In this document: positions 8,013 through 11,857 of the stretch, one piece after another | How positions within the stretch are numbered: the stretch's first letter is position 1 | Layout of the letters: the number at the start of each line of letters is the position of its first letter | From: Desulfobacterales bacterium | GTDB lineage: Bacteria; Desulfobacterota; Desulfobacteria; Desulfobacterales; BuS5 | Reading direction: 5' to 3' | Assembly (NCBI GenBank): GCA_020056865.1 | Contig: JAGVGX010000220.1 | Span: 1-11,857, forward strand | Length of the DNA stretch: 11,857 nucleotides | Notes under the pieces: generated by a model | Told to the model about the DNA's origin: nothing | Database searches by the model: none | What the model saw: only the letters and a program-made list of their open reading frames with translations | Program-made: the position numbers and the translations under genes

Positions 8013-8030
8013 CCTCACCTGAGGTTTTTT
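8013..8030 (+). terminator. Short hairpin with U-run in the fadL-like leader
   Basis: CCTC (8013-8016) pairs with GAGG (8021-8024) around a 4-base loop, immediately followed by T6 (8025-8030). The stem is short for an intrinsic terminator. It lies 48 bases before the fadL-like start, so it could be a weak leader attenuator, a 5' stabilising hairpin, or chance. Confidence 0.3.
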
Positions 8031-8055
8031 ATAATCCTTTTTTCAATTCCAAATC

Positions 8056-8074
8056 AATCAAAATCATGTTGATT
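8056..8074. promoter_or_regulatory. Inverted repeat just before the fadL-like start
   Basis: AATCAA (8056-8061) and TTGATT (8069-8074) form 6-base arms around a 7-base centre, ending 4 bases before the ATG at 8079. No Shine-Dalgarno sequence is visible here. It could be a repressor half-site pair or a small hairpin over the ribosome binding region; the AT-rich setting makes chance possible. Confidence 0.3.
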
Positions 8075-8078
8075 CAAA

Positions 8079-8549
8079 ATGCTGACAACTAAATTTAACA
8101 CGCAACCTATTGGCAGAAAAAAATTTCTTTATATTCTTACAATCCTTACCGTCTTTTTTTTACTATGCAATATCTTTTTTCTAAAAAAAATCGTATGTGC
8201 CGGAAGCGGGTTTTATTTACTTGGCTCAGGACCCCGATCAACAGGTAGAGGCGGTGCGGATATTGCGGTTGCAGATGATACGTTCAGCATCAATTTAAAC
8301 CCTGCAGGCATGAAAAATATAAACGGCAAACGACTTGACATTGCCCTGGGTCCCGGTGTTGCACAGACACATTTTGAAAACAAATACAACGATACGGATG
8401 GTGACCCCTTTTATTTCGCTCTGCCTAACGTAGGTTATGTTAATAATGATAATAAAAGGTTAGCATATGGCTTGGCTTTAAGTGTCCCATCAGGCTTGGG
8501 GACATCATATTCAGTAAATCATCCTTTATATGAAAAAAAATCGATTTAA
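8079..8549 (+). CDS. N-terminal fragment of the FadL-like protein (156 aa as read)
   Basis: This is what is translated without slippage: signal peptide, N-terminal hatch and the first strands, ending YEKKSI after the A8 run. A 156-residue fragment cannot form the usual 14-strand barrel, so on its own it should be non-functional. The ATG at 8079 is the only in-frame start (an in-frame TGA lies at 8070-8072), and no Shine-Dalgarno precedes it. Confidence 0.6.
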   Translation: MLTTKFNTQPIGRKKFLYILTILTVFFLLCNIFFLKKIVCAGSGFYLLGSGPRSTGRGGADIAVADDTFSINLNPAGMKNINGKRLDIALGPGVAQTHFENKYNDTDGDPFYFALPNVGYVNNDNKRLAYGLALSVPSGLGTSYSVNHPLYEKKSI

Positions 8550-9538
8550 AAGACAATTTTTCTTCAATCAGAGCAACCATAGCGGCATCTTATCCATTAA
8601 CTTCCCGCTTAACAATTGGTGTTGCGCCATCCTTAACGTACAACAGTCTGTATTTAAAAATGCCTTCCCCAATGTCCTTAGACACATTGCGCTCGATCAG
8701 CAAAGGCATTGCTTTTAACGAAACAACATTCGGCGACCTTTTCACAGATATTGGGGTTAACGAAGTTAGCCCCATGACGAAACTCAAGGCAGACAGTTTG
8801 AGCTATGGGTTTGCACTGGGACTTCTTTACGATATCAATTCAAAGCTGACCATAGGCATCAGCTATGTTTCAAGGCAGCACTTCGAACTGGAAGGAACTC
8901 TGAAACTCAATGCAAACCGGCAAATAGACGTGCTTAAACCGGATGTTATCCCATTACTAAGTCTGTTGCCCAACCAGGGACAAAATGGCCTGATCGGCAA
9001 ATGGGATGTAGACATCCCTTTTACACTCCCCCAGAAAGCCGGTGTTGGTTTATCTTACAGGCCAACTGAAAAATGGATGTTTGCTTTTGATATTACATGG
9101 ATAGACTGGAAAGACTTTCTTGGAGGAGACTGGGTAGTCAAGCTGTCTAACGGAAATAGTGAAGATTTAAATGCTATTGTAGGGAGTCCTGATTTTACCA
9201 GCAGTTTTCCTCAAAAATGGTCAAACGGCATTATCTATTCTTTTGGAGTAGAACATCAACTCAGCCCAGTCTGTATTTTAAGAGCCGGATATGCCACCGG
9301 GAACAGAATTGTGCCGTCGAATACAATAACGCCGGTAGGTCCTGTAATCAGCAAGCATCATTTAACTTTCGGCACCGGTTACAAATTTGAAATATTCGAA
9401 TTTAATATCGCTTATGAACATATCTTAAAAAACTCATCTTCACGAGTGCAAAGCCATCAAGTAAGCTCTTTTTATGAAGATGCCAGGACATCCGTTTCTG
9501 TTAACACAGTTCACATGATGTGTTCCTGGCATTTCTAA
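8534..9538 (+). CDS. C-terminal part of the FadL-like protein in the -1 frame
   Basis: This frame is open from just inside the A8 run to the TAA at 9536-9538. The first ATG is at 8660 (292 residues from there), but the FadL-like sequence already runs through 8540-8659 without a start, which shows that the ATG at 8660 is internal and not a true gene start. The protein has alternating beta-strand patterns (for example GFALGLLYDINSKLTIGISY and KAGVGLSYRPTEKWMFAFDI) and ends in CSWHF. It has no signal peptide of its own. Confidence 0.6.
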   Translation, partial: KKIDLKDNFSSIRATIAASYPLTSRLTIGVAPSLTYNSLYLKMPSPMSLDTLRSISKGIAFNETTFGDLFTDIGVNEVSPMTKLKADSLSYGFALGLLYDINSKLTIGISYVSRQHFELEGTLKLNANRQIDVLKPDVIPLLSLLPNQGQNGLIGKWDVDIPFTLPQKAGVGLSYRPTEKWMFAFDITWIDWKDFLGGDWVVKLSNGNSEDLNAIVGSPDFTSSFPQKWSNGIIYSFGVEHQLSPVCILRAGYATGNRIVPSNTITPVGPVISKHHLTFGTGYKFEIFEFNIAYEHILKNSSSRVQSHQVSSFYEDARTSVSVNTVHMMCSWHF

Positions 9539-9564
9539 TTTCCGATGTATTATTCTACAAAAGG

Positions 9565-11559
9565 TCAAAGGCTCAAGCCTGCTATATACCCTTCATGAAT
9601 GGCATCCATAATCCTGCGAGGCTTTACACAATCCCCTGCAGTTAGAACGTTGGAATACTTTTGTTTTAATTCTTCTATGAGCGAATTATTGGGTTCAAGC
9701 CCTATGGCAGCCACAATCACGTCGGCATCAATGAAATGATCTTCGCCTTTCTTGTCTACAATGACACCTTTTGAAGTTATCTCGTTGACACGTGACTTTG
9801 TTAAAATATGGATATTTTGGTGCTGATAAAGCCGCTTGATAAGAAATGGCCTGACATTCTGGCCAACATCACCGGCAATATGTTTTTGCATTTCAATTAA
9901 ATGCACATGTTTATTTTTTGCACACAAATACTCGGCAGTCTCGCACCCGATAAGGCCCCCTCCAATAACAACAACGGTTCTATTTTCAACGTCTTTTCCC
10001 CCGGATAGTACATCCAATGCCTGTATAACTTTATTTTGATCATAACCATGGATTTCAGGTACAATAGGGACTGCTCCTGTGGCAACAACAATAGCATCCG
10101 GCTTCATCTTTTCAACAGTTTCACGCGTTACCAGACTGTTTAAAACAATTTCAACACCCAGTTTTGAAAGCTGGGTGGTAAGAAACGCTATCAAATTATT
10201 AATCTCGCCCTTATGGGGCGGGATAACAGCCCAGTTCAACAGGCCACCCAGATGACTATTCGAGTCATGCAAGCATACCTTATGACCTCTCATTGCAGCA
10301 ACGCGGGCAGCTTCCATGCCTGCCGGCCCGCCACCAATGACCAGAATGTTGCCGGGCTGATCAACCTGCATGATACGGTAATCTCTTTCCTTTCCTGATG
10401 ACGCATTGGTTGAACACTTAACATATAGTTCCGGATCATTAAACTTCATCAGCGCATCAATACATCGATTGCACGCCAAACATTTTCTGATATCATCAAG
10501 CCTTCCTGAAGCCGCTTTATTGGGCAGTTGCGGATCAGCAAACAATCCTCTTCCGATCGATATAAGATCTGCCTTTTTTTCAACAAGTATTTTTTCAGCC
10601 AAAACAGGATCATTAATTCTGCCAACAGCAATAACCGGCACGCTGACATGTTTCTTTATTTCCTCAGCAAGATGGACAAAGCAGCCTCTTGGAAATGACA
10701 TAGGAGGCGTTGCCGTTGCTTCAACAAGGGTTAATTCTCCATCCGACGGATAGGCACCTGCCGACACGTGTATCATATCGGCACCGGCCTTTTCGAGAAA
10801 ACCGGCAATGATTTTTGTTTCGTCAATTTTCATACCGCCTTTAATATATTCATCACCACTTATTCTTACACTGATGGGAAAATCATTTCCGACTTCAGCT
10901 CTTGTTAGTTGAAGAATCTCGCAGGCAAACCTGACCCGGTTTTCAATTTCGCCGCCGTATTCATCTGTACGTTTATTTGTATAAGGTGAAAAAAACAGGT
11001 GCACAAGATATCCATGGCCAAAATGCATTTCCACCATATCAAAACCTGCATCTTTTGCTCTTTTTGCACCCTGGGCAAACTGTTGGGCAAGAAGATGTAT
11101 CTCATCTACACAAAGCTCTTTCGGCACAGGATTTAATACAGGCCCTCCGATGTTATAAAAAACGCTGGCCGGTATGGGTGATGGCGCCACGGCATCGTGA
11201 CCTAAAAGCTCTTTGGGAAAAAGTCTGCCCCAATGAAGAAGCTGAATGCCGACTTTTGCACCACAATCATGCACCGCATCAACTATTTTTTTAAGTTGGG
11301 CAATACGCTTGTCTTCACCTATATATAAAGGTTTCCACGCCTTGTTAACCGCACGTTTAGGAAGAATTTCAGCATGTTCTACAATGATCAGCCCAACGCC
11401 ACCTTTTGCCCGTTCAACATAATGGTCAATAAGACGCTGGGTCACCATCTCATCTTCTGCAGTTGCAAGGTTGGTGCGCATGGGAGGCATGACGATTCTA
11501 TTTTTCAGTTCTAAATTTTTTATCTTAAATGGTTTAAACAGTTCCACAATCTTTTCCAA
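9565..11559 (-). CDS. 2,4-dienoyl-CoA reductase-like FMN/4Fe-4S/FAD oxidoreductase (Old Yellow Enzyme family)
   Basis: A 664-residue three-part reductase of the FadH/trimethylamine-dehydrogenase/BaiCD group. These take electrons from NAD(P)H through FAD and a 4Fe-4S cluster to FMN and reduce a conjugated enoyl or dienoyl substrate. Numbering from the TTG start, residues 5-340 are the FMN barrel: FKIKNLELKNRIVMPPM, MVEMHFGHGYLVHLFFSPYTN (active-site H179 and H182) and RTDEYGGEIENRVRF. The cluster ligands are C360, C363, C366 and C382; this CX2CX2C spacing resembles trimethylamine dehydrogenase more than E. coli FadH (CX2CX3C). VIGGGPAGMEAARVAA (about 407-422) binds FAD and VVIGGGLIGCETAEYL (about 530-545) binds NAD(P)H. 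Start: TTG at 11559 is preferred because GAGGAG at 11566-11571 is 6-7 bases before it; the frame extends to a TTG at 11574, but that overlaps the Shine-Dalgarno. It follows an acyl-CoA dehydrogenase by 73 bp and converges with the fadL-like gene (26-bp gap, no terminator seen). Confidence 0.9.
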   Translation of the reverse strand: MEKIVELFKPFKIKNLELKNRIVMPPMRTNLATAEDEMVTQRLIDHYVERAKGGVGLIIVEHAEILPKRAVNKAWKPLYIGEDKRIAQLKKIVDAVHDCGAKVGIQLLHWGRLFPKELLGHDAVAPSPIPASVFYNIGGPVLNPVPKELCVDEIHLLAQQFAQGAKRAKDAGFDMVEMHFGHGYLVHLFFSPYTNKRTDEYGGEIENRVRFACEILQLTRAEVGNDFPISVRISGDEYIKGGMKIDETKIIAGFLEKAGADMIHVSAGAYPSDGELTLVEATATPPMSFPRGCFVHLAEEIKKHVSVPVIAVGRINDPVLAEKILVEKKADLISIGRGLFADPQLPNKAASGRLDDIRKCLACNRCIDALMKFNDPELYVKCSTNASSGKERDYRIMQVDQPGNILVIGGGPAGMEAARVAAMRGHKVCLHDSNSHLGGLLNWAVIPPHKGEINNLIAFLTTQLSKLGVEIVLNSLVTRETVEKMKPDAIVVATGAVPIVPEIHGYDQNKVIQALDVLSGGKDVENRTVVVIGGGLIGCETAEYLCAKNKHVHLIEMQKHIAGDVGQNVRPFLIKRLYQHQNIHILTKSRVNEITSKGVIVDKKGEDHFIDADVIVAAIGLEPNNSLIEELKQKYSNVLTAGDCVKPRRIMDAIHEGYIAGLSL

Positions 11560-11632
11560 TTTTATTCTCCTCAATATAACAAAATCATAAAAAAAATTAT
11601 ATAAGCTCTAAGTTATCATATTGCAGGCGTTT

Positions 11633-11857
11633 CTACGTTAACCCTTTATACTGACTGGGAACATGCAGCCTTTTTCTGTTGGCTTTTTTCAAGCCCAGTG
11701 CGTCGTCTCCGATCAACAAACGCATAATATTGGCAGCGCCTTCTCCGGTTTGATATAGTTTTGAATCACGATAATATTTTTCTACAGGCATTTCCAGAGA
11801 ATACCCCATGCCACCATGTATTTCCATGGCCAGCCCAGCTGCCCTTACAGCCGTTTC
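11633..11857 (-). CDS. Acyl-CoA dehydrogenase, C-terminal end (partial)
   Basis: Only the last 74 codons are present; the gene starts beyond the right edge, so the ATG at 11827 is internal (in-frame ETAVRAAGLA precedes it). The segment EIHGGMGYSLEMPVEKYYRD is the standard C-terminal-domain motif of acyl-CoA dehydrogenases, and SKLYQTGEGAANIMRLLIGD aligns with the usual YQIYEGTSxIQR region, keeping the Glu that acts as catalytic base in many members. The TSEIQ-like residues are replaced by AANIM, so it is not a typical short- or medium-chain enzyme. It differs from the 617-residue protein at 5898-7751 and is probably of the ordinary 380-residue kind. It lies 73 bp upstream of the dienoyl-CoA-reductase-like gene on the same strand, so the two probably form an operon. 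Confidence 0.9.
   Translation of the reverse strand, partial: ETAVRAAGLAMEIHGGMGYSLEMPVEKYYRDSKLYQTGEGAANIMRLLIGDDALGLKKANRKRLHVPSQYKGLT

Larger units (their letters stand above)
7752..8078. other. Divergent AT-rich intergenic region
   Basis: These 327 bases separate the divergent acyl-CoA dehydrogenase and fadL-like genes and contain no plausible gene. They hold a possible minus-strand promoter (7824-7853), an exact plus-strand TATAAT at 7997-8002 with no good -35 17 bases before it, a TTGACT at 7961-7966, a short hairpin with U-run (8013-8030) and an inverted repeat just before the fadL-like start (8056-8074). A divergent pair with a shared spacer of this size would suit control by a common fatty-acid-responsive regulator, but no regulator gene is in the window. 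Confidence 0.6.
8079..9538 (+). pseudogene. FadL/OmpP1/TodX-family outer-membrane transporter, interrupted by a one-base frameshift
   Basis: Read as one gene this encodes a 486-residue beta-barrel of the FadL family, which carries long-chain fatty acids or aromatic hydrocarbons across the outer membrane. Residues 1-41 are a signal peptide (RKK then a long hydrophobic stretch, cleavage likely after VCA). The mature start GSGFYLLGSGPRSTGRGGAD and DDTFSINLNPAG match the FadL N-terminal hatch, and the last residue is Phe, as expected for Bam-dependent barrels. The frame is broken at a run of eight A (8533-8540): frame zero stops at 8547-8549, while the frame one base back continues without a stop from 8534 to 9538. 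The bridge reads YEKK-IDLKDNFSSIRATI and continues as normal FadL-like strands (SYPLTSRLTIGVAPSLTYN) before the first ATG of the second half. One extra A, or a -1 slip on A_AAA_AAA, restores the full protein. Sequencing error, recent mutation, phase switching and programmed slippage cannot be told apart here. Confidence 0.85.

Noticed and set aside
8530..8718. A 62-codon plus-strand frame starting with an ATG just before the A8 run
   Set aside because: It is the third frame over the fadL-like junction. Its product shows no family features, while the -1 frame gives continuous FadL-like sequence across the same bases.
8660..9538. The C-terminal half as an independent gene with its own start
   Set aside because: Family-like sequence continues upstream of the ATG at 8660 with no stop back to the A8 run, there is no signal peptide, and the half-barrel would not be functional alone.
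9539..9564. A terminator between the convergent fadL-like and dienoyl-CoA-reductase-like genes
   Set aside because: The 26-bp gap has no stem with a T-run. Termination must occur inside the opposing genes or not at this point.
1..11857. CRISPR array, insertion sequence, toxin-antitoxin or phage genes
   Set aside because: No regularly spaced repeats, transposase or integrase motifs, or small toxin/antitoxin pairs were seen on either strand.

Overview
The window is a low-GC (roughly 40%) stretch of a Gram-negative chromosome. Kdo-precursor synthesis, an outer-membrane FadL-type porin and lipoprotein signals point to a diderm. The end of a formate-tetrahydrofolate ligase, two acyl-CoA dehydrogenases, a class III CoA-transferase and an Old Yellow Enzyme-type iron-sulfur flavoprotein suggest an anaerobe that lives on fatty or aromatic acids through CoA thioesters. 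The best guess is Desulfobacterota (Desulfobacterales-like). That is inferred from the family mix and remembered protein style, not from a phylogenetic marker.

Layout, left to right. (1) 2-211, plus strand: the 3' end of fhs, closed by a 15-bp perfect hairpin at 252-287 that also sits at the end of the leftward genes. (2) 5653-372, minus strand: a four-gene run in transcription order. It starts with an LpoA-like lipoprotein (TPR plus periplasmic-binding domain), followed 2 bp later by kdsD (arabinose-5-phosphate isomerase), 29 bp later by a CaiB/BaiF CoA-transferase, and about 130 bp later by a nitronate monooxygenase/FabK-like flavoprotein. (3) 5818-5746, minus strand: tRNA-Phe(GAA) with a good -35/-10 promoter and a hairpin behind it. 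(4) 7751-5898, minus strand: a long (617-residue) DmdC/FadE5-like acyl-CoA dehydrogenase. (5) 8079-9538, plus strand: a FadL/OmpP1/TodX-type outer-membrane protein, divergent from (4) across a 327-bp AT-rich spacer and interrupted by a one-base frameshift in a run of eight A. (6) 11857-9565, minus strand: the 3' end of a second acyl-CoA dehydrogenase, then an FMN/4Fe-4S/FAD 2,4-dienoyl-CoA reductase-like protein.

The right half reads as uptake and oxidation of a hydrophobic acid: a FadL-like channel, two acyl-CoA dehydrogenases and an enoate/dienoyl-CoA reductase, with the CoA-transferase possibly moving CoA onto a related substrate. The fhs end fits a C1/acetyl-CoA pathway. The kdsD and LpoA-like genes belong to envelope synthesis. 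No mobile element, integrase, CRISPR array or defence system is visible. The most noteworthy items are the A8 frameshift in the fadL-like gene, where a -1 slip on A_AAA_AAA restores one 486-residue protein, and the flavoprotein in the CoA-transferase pair that lacks the usual active-site histidine.
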